A stretch of DNA of 64,000 nt from Chitinimonas koreensis (GTDB lineage Bacteria > Pseudomonadota > Gammaproteobacteria > Burkholderiales > Chitinimonadaceae), in contig NZ_CP060704.1 of the NCBI RefSeq assembly GCF_014353015.1, positions 2,567,001-2,631,000 on the forward strand. The letters are read 5' to 3'. The notes below the pieces were generated by a model that did no database searches, was not told the DNA's origin, and saw nothing but the letters and a program-made list of their open reading frames with translations. Positions 18,374 through 30,005 of this stretch are shown in pieces. Position 1 is the stretch's first letter. The number at the start of each line of letters is the position of its first letter. The position numbers were made by a program, and so were the translations under genes.

Positions 18374-19912
18374 ATGTCCCACTGCAAGACCAAGCGGCGC
18401 GCGCTGCGCGCCATCACCCTGAGCCTGGCGGTCGCCGGCGCGCTCCATGCCCCGTCGGCCCTGGCGGCCAGCTGCGCCGCGGCCTGGGCCGAGGGCAAGA
18501 CCTATACGGTCAACACCCAGGCGTCCTACCTCGGCAAGAACTACAAGGCGCTGCAGACCCATACCGCCTATGCCGGCTCCAACTGGAACCCGGCCAGCAC
18601 CCCGTCGCTGTGGGGCTACCTGGAGGTCTGCAGCGGCACGCCGACGCCGACCCCCACCCCGACACCTACGCCTACGCCGACTCCCACCCCCACGCCGACA
18701 CCGACCCCCACTGCGACGCCCACCCCGACTCCCACGCCAACGCCCACCCCGACCCCGGGCGGCGTGGTCAGCAGCGGCACGCTCGACTACCACCTGCTGC
18801 TCGGCGTCGGCACGGCGCAGGACAAGCTCACGCTCGACGGCGACAATTTCACCGATCTCATCATGTCGAACTACGTGGCCGGCGTGATGTACGGCCACCT
18901 GGTCAAGCAGTACTACCCGGGCATGCAGTTCAACAAGGACTACATGTACGGCTCGATCCTGGCCCAGCTGTTGCAGGAGAACATCGCCACCGGCACCTAC
19001 TACAAGGCCAGCGGCAACCTGATCGCGCCCTCGCCCGACCAGGCCTCGGTGATGGGCACCGGCCAGGGCGGCCCCTACCAGATCAACAACTACGCGGCCG
19101 ACATGGTGTCGGGCAGCTACGCGCCGGCCGGCCACTCGCTGATCAACTACGTGGCGCTGCAGAAGAACATCGGCTACACCATGGCCACCGCGGCCACCCA
19201 GAACACCAAGCCGACGCCGCCGTCGTTCAACGACAAGTACTACAGCCCGATGCTGACGGCCTATTTCCACTACACCGATTTCATCGCGCTGGTGGAGATC
19301 GGCAAGGGCACCGGCGGCTGGACCACGCCGTGGCAACCCGACTACGACAACGCGCTGGCCAACTTCAAGAACCTGCCGAACAACTTCCTCGAAGTGCTGC
19401 TCAACGTCGCCTACAACCAGGGCTTCTACGGGCCGCTGATGAAGCGCTACAGCACCCAGGGCGCCACCGCCACGGCCGCCACCATCGCCACGGTCAACAA
19501 CTACGCCTCGGTCTGGGGCAAGACCGATACCTACGAGCAGTATCCCTACCAGGTCCACTACTACCTCGACCAGCTCTACAACAAGCCGATCCCGACCACC
19601 AGCGCCACCACCCTGGTCACGCCGAACAACCACGTCGCCTTCAAGATCCCGCTGCTGGCGACGGTGTTCTCCAACGTGTTCCAGAAGCTCGGCTACCAGA
19701 GCGGCGGCCAGTACCTGACGATCTCGGCGGCGCAGGCGCAGACGGCGTTCAATGCCGCGCTGTCCTACAACGGGGTGGCGAGCACGGCGACGCTGGACCT
19801 GAGCAATGCGGCCGACCGCGCCAAGATCTTCGGCGTGCTGGAGAGCGCGATCGCCAACCTCGAGACCAATCTGGCGATCAAGTTCAATGCGACGACCAAT
19901 GTGCAGCTGTAA
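18374..19912 (+). CDS. Secreted CBM5/12 chitin-binding protein with Thr-Pro linker and unassigned C-terminal domain
   Basis: A 512-residue exported protein. A Sec signal peptide (cleavage after APSALA near residue 31) is followed by a chitin-binding CBM5/12 domain at about 33-85 (AAWAEGKTYTVNTQASYLGKNYKAL, NWNPAST, LWGYLEVC). A Thr-Pro repeat linker covers about 90-130. A C-terminal domain of about 380 residues follows, which I do not recognise by name. It contains LLQEN followed by GTGQGGPYQINNY, which recalls the catalytic Glu and the GLMQI-type motif of lysozyme-fold glycosidases. A polysaccharide-degrading role is an inference. A GGAG lies upstream of the ATG and a terminator hairpin follows the stop. 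Confidence 0.8.
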   Translation: MSHCKTKRRALRAITLSLAVAGALHAPSALAASCAAAWAEGKTYTVNTQASYLGKNYKALQTHTAYAGSNWNPASTPSLWGYLEVCSGTPTPTPTPTPTPTPTPTPTPTPTPTATPTPTPTPTPTPTPGGVVSSGTLDYHLLLGVGTAQDKLTLDGDNFTDLIMSNYVAGVMYGHLVKQYYPGMQFNKDYMYGSILAQLLQENIATGTYYKASGNLIAPSPDQASVMGTGQGGPYQINNYAADMVSGSYAPAGHSLINYVALQKNIGYTMATAATQNTKPTPPSFNDKYYSPMLTAYFHYTDFIALVEIGKGTGGWTTPWQPDYDNALANFKNLPNNFLEVLLNVAYNQGFYGPLMKRYSTQGATATAATIATVNNYASVWGKTDTYEQYPYQVHYYLDQLYNKPIPTTSATTLVTPNNHVAFKIPLLATVFSNVFQKLGYQSGGQYLTISAAQAQTAFNAALSYNGVASTATLDLSNAADRAKIFGVLESAIANLETNLAIKFNATTNVQL

Positions 19913-19942
19913 GACATAGAAGTCGGGCAAAGTCGCATAGAG

Positions 19943-19971
19943 ATGGCATACCTGCGGGTGTGCCATTTTTT
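19943..19971 (+). terminator. Intrinsic terminator after the chitin-binding protein gene
   Basis: ATGGCATACC-TGC-GGGTGTGCCAT forms a stem with one G-U type pair and is followed by six T. It lies 30 bases after the stop codon. Confidence 0.8.
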
Positions 19972-20068
19972 CGACGACAGCCAGGCGGGCTGGTAGTTCA
20001 CAGAAGCACTGCGATATATTTCGCCGTGGGTCAAGTGACTTGGCCTTTGTAAATGACAATGCAATATC

Positions 20069-20089
20069 AGGCCCTTATGGGTCTTTTTT
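20069..20089 (+). terminator. Intrinsic terminator upstream of the RHS gene
   Basis: AGGCCC-TTAT-GGGTCT stem followed by five further T. It would insulate the RHS gene from upstream transcription. Confidence 0.7.
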
Positions 20090-20119
20090 AATTTTGCTTC
20101 TAATAGCCAGCAGGGATCG

Positions 20120-23100
20120 ATGATGCGTGGAATATTGGTGACAAGCTGCCTGGTATTGGCGCCGCTCTTTGCGAAAGCAGGTTGCTACAACGAAGGGACT
20201 GAGATTCTCTGCGTCCCGCCGTTGGTCTCCATTACATCCCCGGCCAGCGGTGGCAGCTACCTCGCTCCCGCCAGCCTGTCTCTCGCAGTGTCCGCTACCG
20301 ATGACGGCGATAGAGCCCGGTTGGCCAAAGTCGAGCTTTATCGCAACGGCGTATTGATCGATCAGCGCACCGCATCCAATGCAGCTGCGATCAGCTTCAG
20401 CACCGCGGTCAGCGGCTTGTCGGCTGGCAGCTATAGCTTTGTCGCCCGAGCCTACGATGGCGGCAATAGAAGCCGAGACAGCAATACTGTCCTGGCGACG
20501 GTCACTGCCAATCAGGTGCCGACAACCCAGTTGTCAGCACCTGCCTCAGGTAGCAGCGTCAAATCCCCTTACAACGGCACCATCGCAGTCGCGGTCACGG
20601 GCTCGGCCAGCGACAGCGACGGCAGCATCGCCCGCATCGAGGTACTGGTCGATGGCAGCGTCGCCGCCAACATCGCTGCCGCCAGCGTCAATACCAGCGT
20701 GGCGCTCGCACCCGGTACCCGCCGCATCCTTCTCCGTGCCTACGACAACAGCGGCGCCTCGGCCGACAGTGCCGAAGCGACCGTCAACGTGGCAGGCATC
20801 GGCCCGGTCACCGGCAACGTCGAAGGCATCACCAACGATGTGTCGGGCAATCCGCAACTGGTCGGCTGGGCCTGCGACAAGGCTGCCGCTCAATCGATCG
20901 CAGTGCATCTCTATGCCGGCGGTGCGGCTGGTGCCGGCGGCACCATGATCGCCAGCACCACCGCCAACCTGGCCAGCGAGGCTGCGGTCTCGACCGCTTG
21001 CGCTACCAGTGGCGTGGCCCATCGCTGGACCATCCCGCTCGCCGCCTACCGCGAAGCGCAGGCCGGCAAGACGCTGTACGTGCACGGCATTTCTACCATC
21101 GGCGGCAGCAACCTGGCGCTGCCGCAGTCGGGCAGCTACACCATGCCGGCGCCGCCGCCCGGCCCGGTGCTGGGCGGCGTCGACGGCATCGTCTACGACG
21201 CGGCCGGCAATCCCTCGCTCAATGGCTGGGCCTGCGACAAGCGGGTCAACCAGTCGATCACCGTCCAGCTCTATGCCAACGGCGCGGCCGGGACCGGCAC
21301 TCTGCTGACCAGCACCACCGCCAACCAAGCCAGCAACGCAACGATTGCGCAGAACTGTGCCACCAGCGGCACCGCCCATCGCTGGTCAATTCCATTGGCC
21401 GCTTATCGCGCGACCTACGCCGGCAAGGTGCTCTATGTGCACGGGGTATCGCAATCGGGCGGCAGCAATGCGCAACTGACCCAGTCGGGCAGCTTCAGCA
21501 TTCCGGCTGCCGATGCATTGCTGCCGGTATCGATCCAACCGCCGCACTTGGCCAACGCCGAAGCAGGCAATCTGCCGGCCGGCATTACCGTCAGCGACGG
21601 CGCAGTTCTCTACAGCCTGCCGATCAGCGTACCGCCAGGCACTGCCGGGCTGGTCCCAAGCCTGGCATTGGGCTACAGCAGCCGAGGGCCGAATGGCGCG
21701 TTGGGTCAAGGTTGGCAACTGACCGGGCTGTCTACCATTCATCGCTGCGGCCGTACACTGGCGCAAGACGGCAAGGCCGACACGGTCCGTTTCGCCACGA
21801 CCGACCGGCTCTGCCTCGACGGTCAGCGCCTCGTGCTGGCCAATGGCCCGGCCACGGCGGGCCAGCCACCCACCGATGCGTCCTACTGGGCCACGAACGC
21901 CGAATACCGTACCGAGATCGAGAGCTTCAGCCGCATTACCCGCTATACCGGCCCTCGGCCGGCAAGCAGGGCTTCAAGGTCGAGACCCGCGAGGGTCGGA
22001 CGCTCTACTACGGCTTGCTGGAAGACAGCTACGTCGATGGGCAGGGTAGAAGCGACGGGCAGGCCTATCGCTGGGCGCTGAGTCGCGTGGAGGACCGCTC
22101 CGGCAATCGAATCGACTACCAGTACGACGAAAATGCGACGACCGGCGAGCACCTGCTCAAGAACATCCGCTGGGGCGCAAATACCGCTGCAGGACTGAAC
22201 CACCATGCCAAGGTCGAGTTCCTCTATGAGGACCGGCCGGATGCAGATGCCCTTTACCTGGCGGGTAGCCATATCGATCGGCGTAAGCGTCTCTACGCCA
22301 TCCGAACCTACGCCGATACGGCAGCGGATGGGAGTGGTGGAGCGCTTGCATTGAACTATGCGCTGACTTACGTCGTCAGCTCGACCAGCGGGCGAAGCCA
22401 GCTCAAGCAGGTGAAGGCATGCGACAGCGCGAATACCTGCCTGCCCGCCACGACTTTCGGCTGGGGTAGCGCTGGCGTTGGCGAACTCTGGCAGCGTTTC
22501 ACCAGCTTCGACGCCGACCCGACCTTGCAGCCCGGCGATTTCAACGGCGACGGCCGTTCCGATCTGCTCGGCCAAGTGTTGATGCTGTTCGACGGTACCA
22601 GTATGGTCGTCCAGCCGGGTACGCTCGATGGCGCCAACAAGCTGGTCGGCGACTTCGATGGGGACGGTGTTTCGGACTATGCCTACGAAGCCGAAACACC
22701 CGCCCCAGGCCATTGGCAGGTCTGTCTTTCCACCTACGCCAAGGGTACCGCCGGCTTCGATTGCCGTGACTGGATGGGCTCCATCTATCGCCGGGGCGTC
22801 GATCAGTATGGCAAGAGCCAATACCGCGTAGTCGACTTCGATGGTGACGGCCGTGACGACATCATCGTCAAGACTGACTACCAGACTTACGCCGGCGCCT
22901 TGTGCCGTTCCACCGGCAGCAGGTTCGAATGCCAAGCGGGCAGCAACTACGGCAAGCTCGCCAATGTGCACGAACCGGTCGCACTCGACGGTGAAACGCT
23001 GGTGCCGGAACGCGCAGGCCGTCCCAGCCTGGGCGACTTCGACGGCGACGGCCTGGCCGATATCGCCCGCATCGATCCCACCCGCCTCAAGCAGGGCTTG

Positions 23101-26100
23101 GGCGTCACCCTCGAGGTCTGCCGTGGCCAATCCTCTGGCGCGGTCTGTCAAACCTGGTACCAGGGCGGCGCCTTGTCGCCTTACCAAGTGATGGAATCCA
23201 AGGTCGGAGGGAGCCTGGTCGGTGACTTCAACGGCGATGGCTATGCCGACGCGCTGTTCATGTTTTCGAGCAATCCTTTTGGGACGGTCCTGACTGGGAC
23301 GCTGTTCTGCTACTCCACCGGTAGCCGTTTCGACTGCAATTGGCAGAATCCGCCTGCCACAGGTTTGCCAGCGCCTGATGCAGGACAGATTGCCGACGTG
23401 GACGGCGATGGCCAGCCGGAATTGTTCGGCAGGAGCAGTCTCTGCCGCTACAGGTTCGGCACTCTCAACTGCGCCGCGGCAAGTCGTGATCCGGTCGGCG
23501 GTAGCGGCGACAATTTCGGCCGGGTCGGCGATTTCGACGGCGATGGTTTGCTCGACCTCGTTTCGGTCGGCCTCGTGCGAGAGATCGATCCCATGCAGCG
23601 ATTCGGCCTCTATCGGCTGAATCCGCTACCGGAGGCCGACAAGCTGGTCAGCGTCACCGATGGATTGGGCAACCAGACGCAGGTCAGCTATGTCAGAGCT
23701 AACGTCGCCAGCACCTATACCTCCGCCGTCAAGCAGGCTGACGGCCAGCCGCTGACCGTAGCCTGGCCGACTCGCAGACTCAATCCGAGCCAGGTTGGCC
23801 CGCTTGTCTACACCTTGCGCCAGGGCAACGGCCAGGGGGCTGGCTGGAGAACCGCTATAGCTACGCAGGTGCCATGCTCGACTTGCAAGGCCGGGGCCAG
23901 CTCGGCTTTGCCCTGGAGCAGAGTACCGATCCGATCCGCGGAGATATCCAGACCGACTGGAACAATTTGGCTTGGCCATATACCGGCATGGCGACCACTA
24001 GTCGCTTGCAGATCGGCAGTGTCATTCTGAATGACGCCGTCAGCACGCCCGGGCTGATTTCGAGCACGCTGGCAAATGGGCAGAAGACCGCCCTCCCCTA
24101 CGTCAGACAAAGTGTCGTGACCCGGCGGGACCTGGACGGCAGCGCGCTCGGCACCACCACCACGATCAACACCTATGGCGACGGCTGGGGCAACCTGACC
24201 CAGCAGGACGTGACGGTGAGCGGCGGCGTCACCGGCGGCAGCAAGACCTACACGGCCAGGACGGTCACCACCTACCTCAACGACGCCACCACCTGGCTGA
24301 TCGGCCGGCCCGACCGGGTGACGGCCAGCAAGACCCGCGACGGCGTGACCATGTCGCGCGTGATCGACTACGACTACGACGCCCAGGGTCTCCTGAAGAC
24401 CGAAACGCGCGAACCGACCGACACCAGTCTCAAATACAAGCTGGTGACCAGCTATGACCGCAGCGCCAACGTCTTTGGCTTGGTGAACAAGAAGACGCTG
24501 GCCTGGCGTGATCCGGCCAGCAACACCGACAAGACCCGCGTGATCGAGGACGTGACCTACGACGCCAAGGGCCGCTTCCCGACCACGGTGAAGAACGCGA
24601 TCGGCCAAGCCGAGACACGCGCCTACGACCCGAAGACCGGCGTGCAGACCAGTCTGACCGGCCCCAATGGCCTGACCACGACCTGGACGGTGAACGGCTT
24701 CGGCCGCAAGACCAAGGAAACCCGCGCCGACGGCACCGAGACCCGTTACTACCTCGAGCAGTGCGATGCCAATTGCCCGGTCAACGCGACGCACGTCGAG
24801 ATCGCCGATCACTTCAAGGGCGCGGACCGCATCGCCGTGCCGAGCCTGGCTTACCGCGACAGCGCCGGCCACGTGCTGCGCACGCAGACCTACGGCTACG
24901 ACGGCCGTGCCATCGTCACCGACCAACGCTACGACAGCCGCGGCCGGCCGTGGGAAGCCGACCAGCCGCGCTACAGCGCCGACGCCGCAATCCTGGCCAG
25001 CCGCCAGGCCTACGATGCGCTCGACCGGGTGACGGCGGTCACGACCCGCGACGAAGCCGGTACCGAACGCAGCGCCACCACGCAGTACAAGGGCCTGGTC
25101 ACGATCCAGACCAATGCCAAGAGCCAGAGCAAGACCGACGAGCGCGACGCGCTGGGCCTGCTGGTGCGGAGCACCGACGCCAAGGCCGGCGTGACGCTGT
25201 TCGGCCGTGACGCCTGGGGCAACCTGAGCCAGACCACCGACCCGAACGGCAATGTGATCAAGGTCACGTACGACGCGCTGGGCCGCAAGACCGACCTGCA
25301 GGACCCTGACCTGGGCCTGATCCACTACGACGTCGACCCACTGGGCCAGGTGTGGCAGCAAATCAGCCCGAAGCAGCGCGCGGCGAGCCAGTCGACCAAG
25401 TTCGAGTTCGACGCGCTGGGTCGGATGACGGCCCGCTACGAGCCGGACCTGGAAAGCCATTGGGTCTACGACCACGCCACCACGCCGGCCAGCTGCGCAG
25501 CGACCAAGAGCTGCGGCCAGTTGGTGGAAAGCTATACCGGCACCTCCACGGCCAAGGACTACCGGCGTCTACACCTCTACGACAGCCTGGGCCGGCCGAA
25601 CACCACTACCACGGTGCTCGACACCACCAGCTATGCCAGGACCCAGGCCTACGATGCATGGGGCCGGCCGAGCAAGCTGACGGTCCAGCGTAGCGGCGGT
25701 ACGGTCAAGGGCTACGACAATCGCTACAACGCACTGGGCTACCTGGCGCGGATCGAGCGGGGCAGCCTGGTGCTGTGGCAATCGAACGCGCAGGACGCGG
25801 CTAACCGCGTACTACAGGCCAGCCTGGGCAATGGCCTGAATATCGACACGGTCTACAACCCTAACACCGGCCGATTGACCAAAGACACGCTCAAGACTGC
25901 CGCGGCTGCAGTGCGGCTGGATGAGGGCTACCAGTACGACCTGCTGGGCAACGTGAGCCTGCGCACGCAGTACTGGGACGGCAGCACGGGCTTCTCGGAG
26001 ACCTTTTCCTACGACACGCTGAACCGGCTCGAGTGGAGCGAAGTGTCGGGCAAGGTACGGCAGAACTTCACCTACGACGCGATCGGCAATCTGCTGAGCA

Positions 26101-27526
26101 AGACGGGCGCCGGCACGGGCAGCTACGTCTATCCCACGCAAGGCGCGACGGCAACCCGGCCGCACGCTGTGCAGAGCATCCCCGGCATCGGCGCCTTCGC
26201 TTATGACGACAACGGCAACCAGACCAGTGGCGCGAACCGCACGCTGACGTGGACCAGCTTCGACATGCCCAAGAAGATCACCGAGGGTAGCGTCTCGAGC
26301 GAGTTCGTTTACGGGCCGGAGCATCAGCGGACCAAGCAGTTGAAGCAGGACGGCAGTACGGTCTACTACGCGGGCAGTCAGGAAGCGGAAAACAAGGCAG
26401 GCATCTGGACGATCAAGACCTACTGGCCGAGCGACCTGGGCGTCGAGATCGACGTGGTGAATGGCAGCACGACGACGACCACGCTGAACTGGATCCATAC
26501 CGACCGGCTGGGCAGTGTGATTGGCATCACTGACCAGACGGGCGCCCTGAAGGAAAAGCTGGCCTACGACGCGTGGGGCAAGCGGCGGAGCCTGGATGGC
26601 GCCACGACCCTCGACACGCTCGACGGGGTAGTGGACAACAAGGGTTTCACCGGCCACGAGATGCTGGACGGGCTGGACCTGGTGCACATGAATGGGCGGG
26701 TGTACGACCCGCTGGTGGCGAGGTTCATCAGCGCCGATCCGATCATTCAGGCGCCTTACTACAGCCAGAGCTACAACCGTTACAGCTACGTATGGAACAA
26801 TCCGACGAATCTGACCGATCCCAGTGGATACAGAGCCGATCAGTTAGTTGAGCAAGTTCCCGAGCGAATTGAGATCGCAGGGCAGCGGTTGGCTGAGCAG
26901 CGGATTGAGGTCGTAGGGCAATGTTTGCGACTATGTCAGGTCAAGCGAGGGCTACGCGAGCTGGCGCGCGTCAAGGGGACGATGGCGGCAGGCGAAGTGG
27001 CGGGGGAACCTTGGCAGCACGATGGGCGGCTGCTGGCCCAGCTGTCAGGATGGGCGCGCCAGTGCTGGTCGCGGCGGCGCCCCCTGTATTGGGTGCGGCG
27101 GCGGCATGTGTAAGGAGTGTTGTATGCGGAGTAGCAGTGGCCGTAGGTGCGTACTTTACTTACGAGATACTGACAAAAGACGATGCTGAGGCAGATGCTG
27201 AGAGTCTAAATGCTGGTGGTACAAACACTGAAGACAAGAAGAGAGGACAAGGAAAAGACAATCAGCCTAAGAGTGATCTACCTCGCGACGAATCTGGGAA
27301 CTATGTGCCGCACCCCGATGCTGAAGGGCCTCATACAACCATCGGGACAAGACCCGGTAGCAAGGGTGGTTCCTATACGCAAGGTGCAACCTTTGGTGAG
27401 AATGGCAAATTCGAAGGTCGAACTGACGTAACGGATCATGGTCGGCCACAGAATCACCCCAACCCACACTGGCATCCGGCAACAGGTCCTAATAGTGTCG
27501 GCAATGCAGAGCCTATTCGCCCATAG
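20120..27526 (+). CDS. Sec-exported SpvB/FG-GAP/RHS polymorphic toxin, type-24-like toxin tip (three apparent 1-base frameshifts)
   Basis: Reads as one protein of about 2,470 residues if one base is restored near 21951, 23835 and 27002. In order: signal peptide (1-21); two Ig-like domains (about 30-225); two repeats of about 110 residues, each with GWACDK and LYVHG; an SpvB/TcB-like start (LPISVPPGTAGLVPSLALGYSS); seven FG-GAP repeats of the GDFDGDG type (about 800-1150); and a long YD-repeat region. The RHS core ends at DPLVARFISADP (about 2196). The variable tip ends in PHTTIGTRPGSKGGSY...DHGRPQNHPNPHWHP, resembling polymorphic toxin type 24. The Sec leader differs from T6SS-loaded RHS proteins. 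An immunity candidate follows 15 bases after the stop. Confidence 0.8.
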
Positions 27527-27540
27527 GAGCTGAAGCGAAA

Positions 27541-27987
27541 ATGAACAAAGTTAGTGATAAATGGTTTCAGCTTGTAATTCGGGACCAGAACCTTCTGTCG
27601 GGAAGTAGCGTTCTAAGGTTCCTTGAACCAATAGTCGCAATGTTAAATATTCGGTACGTCTTGCTTAAAGACTTGATGGGTGCCACACCTGGGTTGCTTG
27701 GTGCGGATGGGACCTTGATGACTATCGATACTTTCATGAAACGTGTCGGTATTGCTGCTCAGTATGATTGGGCATTCTTCTACCTTTATGTATTCGAGCC
27801 TGGAGATGTTGCTGATGATGAAGATCTAGCTCTAATCGGAGGCGCGGACCTAACTGTTCGGCTTGTGGATGGTGCGTATTTCTATGTCTATGGCAAGAGC
27901 GGAGCAGTATTAGATGAACTGCAGAAAATACATTCTTTTTCGGAATGTGTGCTGGGAAGTCTTGATGAATTTGATGTTCCCTATTAA
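27541..27987 (+). CDS. Predicted immunity protein for the type-24-like RHS toxin
   Basis: A 148-residue soluble protein, rich in hydrophobic and acidic residues (YLYVFEPGDVADDEDLALIGG, LDEFDVPY at the end), with no recognised domain. The call rests on position: it begins 15 bases after the toxin stop with an AGGAG site, is of similarly low GC, and is followed by insertion-sequence debris. Neutralising the upstream toxin tip is the expected role. Confidence 0.6.
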   Translation: MNKVSDKWFQLVIRDQNLLSGSSVLRFLEPIVAMLNIRYVLLKDLMGATPGLLGADGTLMTIDTFMKRVGIAAQYDWAFFYLYVFEPGDVADDEDLALIGGADLTVRLVDGAYFYVYGKSGAVLDELQKIHSFSECVLGSLDEFDVPY

Positions 27988-28001
27988 AAAATGCCTCCGA
28001 G

Positions 28002-28212
28002 TGGCCTTGTTGCATAACCTCCCCGAGCCAGGCTTGACGTGGGTTGCAGGTTGATTACATGAAGCCGCCGAAGTCCCGATGCCGCACGACGAACTGGTAT
28101 GAGTACAACCGCAGCCTGCAAGCCCGAGGCGACCTGACGATTTGGTTCTCGCCGGAGGTGGCATGGCACAGCAATGAGCGCGAAGGCCAGGCCGGCGCGC
28201 CGGCGCAGCCAA
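28002..28212 (+). mobile_element. IS5-family insertion sequence remnant (left end and transposase N-terminus)
   Basis: GGCCTTGTTGCATAAC resembles the terminal repeat of IS427-group IS5 elements. About 40 bases later, MKPPKSRCRTTNWYEYNRSLQARGDLT-like coding matches the start of IS5-family transposases (TNW.EY...L..RG.LT.W). The rest of the transposase is absent. Confidence 0.6.
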
Positions 28213-28429
28213 GTAGGGTGGGCAGGTTTTATCTGCCCACGCGGCTGCGGAACGATAAGTTCCCGATTAATCAAGATTTCGACGAGATAAGCTCCCGTCG
28301 AATTCACTTAGTAAAGCGATGGACTAACGAGTGGCTGTCACTCGAAGCAACAGCAACTCATCGATCCTACAATTTGACCAGGCTACGATCTGTCGGTGTT
28401 TTCGCAGACATACCTGAGTAATATTGCGC
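28213..28429. other. Unassigned stretch between IS remnants, with a GTGGGCAG hairpin
   Basis: A perfect 8-bp inverted repeat (GTGGGCAG...CTGCCCAC, 28218-28240) opens the stretch. A short open frame ending in RSYNLTRLRSVGVFADIPE stops near 28422 and could be the tail of a lost cassette gene. No function can be assigned. Confidence 0.35.
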
Positions 28430-28535
28430 AGTCTAAATAATCGTCCGCGCAAATGTCTGGGCTTTGAAAAAATGGGCCGAGGTGTTTCAGCGGGAAATCA
28501 GCAATCCAAAAATGGGCGTTGCACTTCAGGGTTGA
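28430..28535 (+). mobile_element. IS30-family transposase C-terminal remnant
   Basis: LNNRPRKCLGFEK, then in a shifted frame WAEVFQREI and VALQG-stop, matches the C-terminus of IS30 transposases. Only the last 35 or so codons remain. The RHS duplicate begins five bases later. Confidence 0.6.
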
Positions 28536-28539
28536 AACG

Positions 28540-30005
28540 ACCATGCCACCACGCCGGCCAGTTGCGCGACCACCAAGAGCTGCGGTCAGTTGGTGGAAAG
28601 CTATACCGGCACCTCCACGGCCAAGGACTACCCGGCCGCATGCGGTGCAGAGCATCCCCGGCATCGGCGCCTTCGCTTATGACGACAACGGCAACCAGAC
28701 CAGTGGCGCGAACCGCACGCTGACGTGGACCAGCTTCGACATGCCCAAGAAGATCACCGAGGGTAGCGTCTCGAGCGAGTTCGTTTACGGGCCGGAGCAT
28801 CAGCGGACCAAGCAGTTGAAGCAGGACGGCAGTACGGTCTACTACGCGGGCAGTCAGGAAGCGGAAAACAAGGCAGGCATCTGGACGATCAAGACCTACT
28901 GGCCGAGCGACCTGGGCGTCGAGATCGACGTGGTGAATGGCAGCACGACGACGACCACACTGAACTGGATCCATACCGACCGGCTGGGCAGTGTGATTGG
29001 CATCACTGACCAGGCGGGCGCCCTGAAGGAAAAGCTGGCCTACGACGCGTGGGGCAAGCGGCGGAGCTTAGATGGTGCCACGACCCTCGATACGCTGGAC
29101 GGCGTTGTGGACAACAAGGGCTTTACCGGCCACGAGATGCTGGACGGGCTGGACCTGGTGCACATGAATGGGCGGGTGTACGACCCGCTGGTGGCGAGGT
29201 TCATCAGCGCCGATCCGATCATTCAGGCGCCTTACTACAGCCAGAGCTACAACCGGTGCAGCTACGTATGGAACAATCCGACGAATCTGACCGATCCCAG
29301 TGGATACAGAGCCGATCAGTTAGTTGAGCAAGTTCCCGAGCGAATTGAGATCGCAGGGCAGCGGTTGGCTGAGCAGCGGATTGAGGTCGTAGGGCAATGT
29401 TTGCGACTATGTCAGGTCAAGCGAGGGCTACGCGAGCTGGCGCGCGTCAAGGGGACGATGGCGGCAGGCGAAGTGGCGGGGGGAACCTTGGCAGCACGAT
29501 GGGCGGCTGCTGGCCCAGCTGTCAGGATGGGCGCGCCAGTGCTGGTCGCGGCGGCGCCCCCTGCATTGGGTGCGGCTGCGGCCTGTGTAAGGAGCATTGT
29601 ATGTGGCGTGGCAGTAGCCGTAGGTGCGTACTTTACTTACGAAATACTGACAAAGGACGATGCCGAGGCAGATGCTGAGAGTCTGAATTCTGGTGGTGTA
29701 GAAGGGGCAAATAGTGAAGTTCCAAGTAATGTAGGGCCGGGGCCGTATGCTGGGACTCTGTACCGGCTGGCCCAAGCTCCAGGCCGACTAAAGAGCAGCA
29801 GGATAAAATTAATGAAATAGGTGACCGAGATGGTTGTCACACATGTGGCACCAAAGATCCTGGCACAAAGAGCGGAAATTGGATTGGTGATCATCAAGAC
29901 CCAACCAAGTTAAATCCCGAAGGGAAGCCTCAGCGGTATTACCCACAATGTAAAACATGTAGCAATGAACAAGGAGGGAGAATTCGATGGCTTCCGAAAC
30001 CGTAA
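28540..30005 (+). pseudogene. Displaced (orphan) RHS tip with HNH-type nuclease toxin
   Basis: A partial duplicate of the RHS gene. Bases 28540-28631 match 25471-25562. After a deletion of about 590 bases relative to the parent, 28631-29697 match 26155-27220 almost exactly. It has no start of its own. Beyond the conserved junction (AGGTLAARWAAAGPAV) the tip differs. With one G restored at 29752-29754 it reads DSVPAGPSSRPTKEQQ, then CHTCGTKDPGTKSGNWIGDH and YYPQCKTCSNEQGG. This is a zinc-finger HNH/EndoVII-like nuclease with CxxC pairs and a DH motif. Such orphan tips can recombine with the full RHS gene to change its toxin. The cognate Imm21-like gene overlaps its last 19 bases. Confidence 0.75.

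Noticed and set aside
18639..18759. Short-period repeats that might be taken for a CRISPR or minisatellite.
   Set aside because: They encode a Thr-Pro linker in frame within a secreted protein; no spacer structure exists.
28044..28422. A 125-codon gene spanning the IS5 remnant.
   Set aside because: Its first third is an IS5 transposase start and the rest is unrelated; it is a chance fusion of debris.
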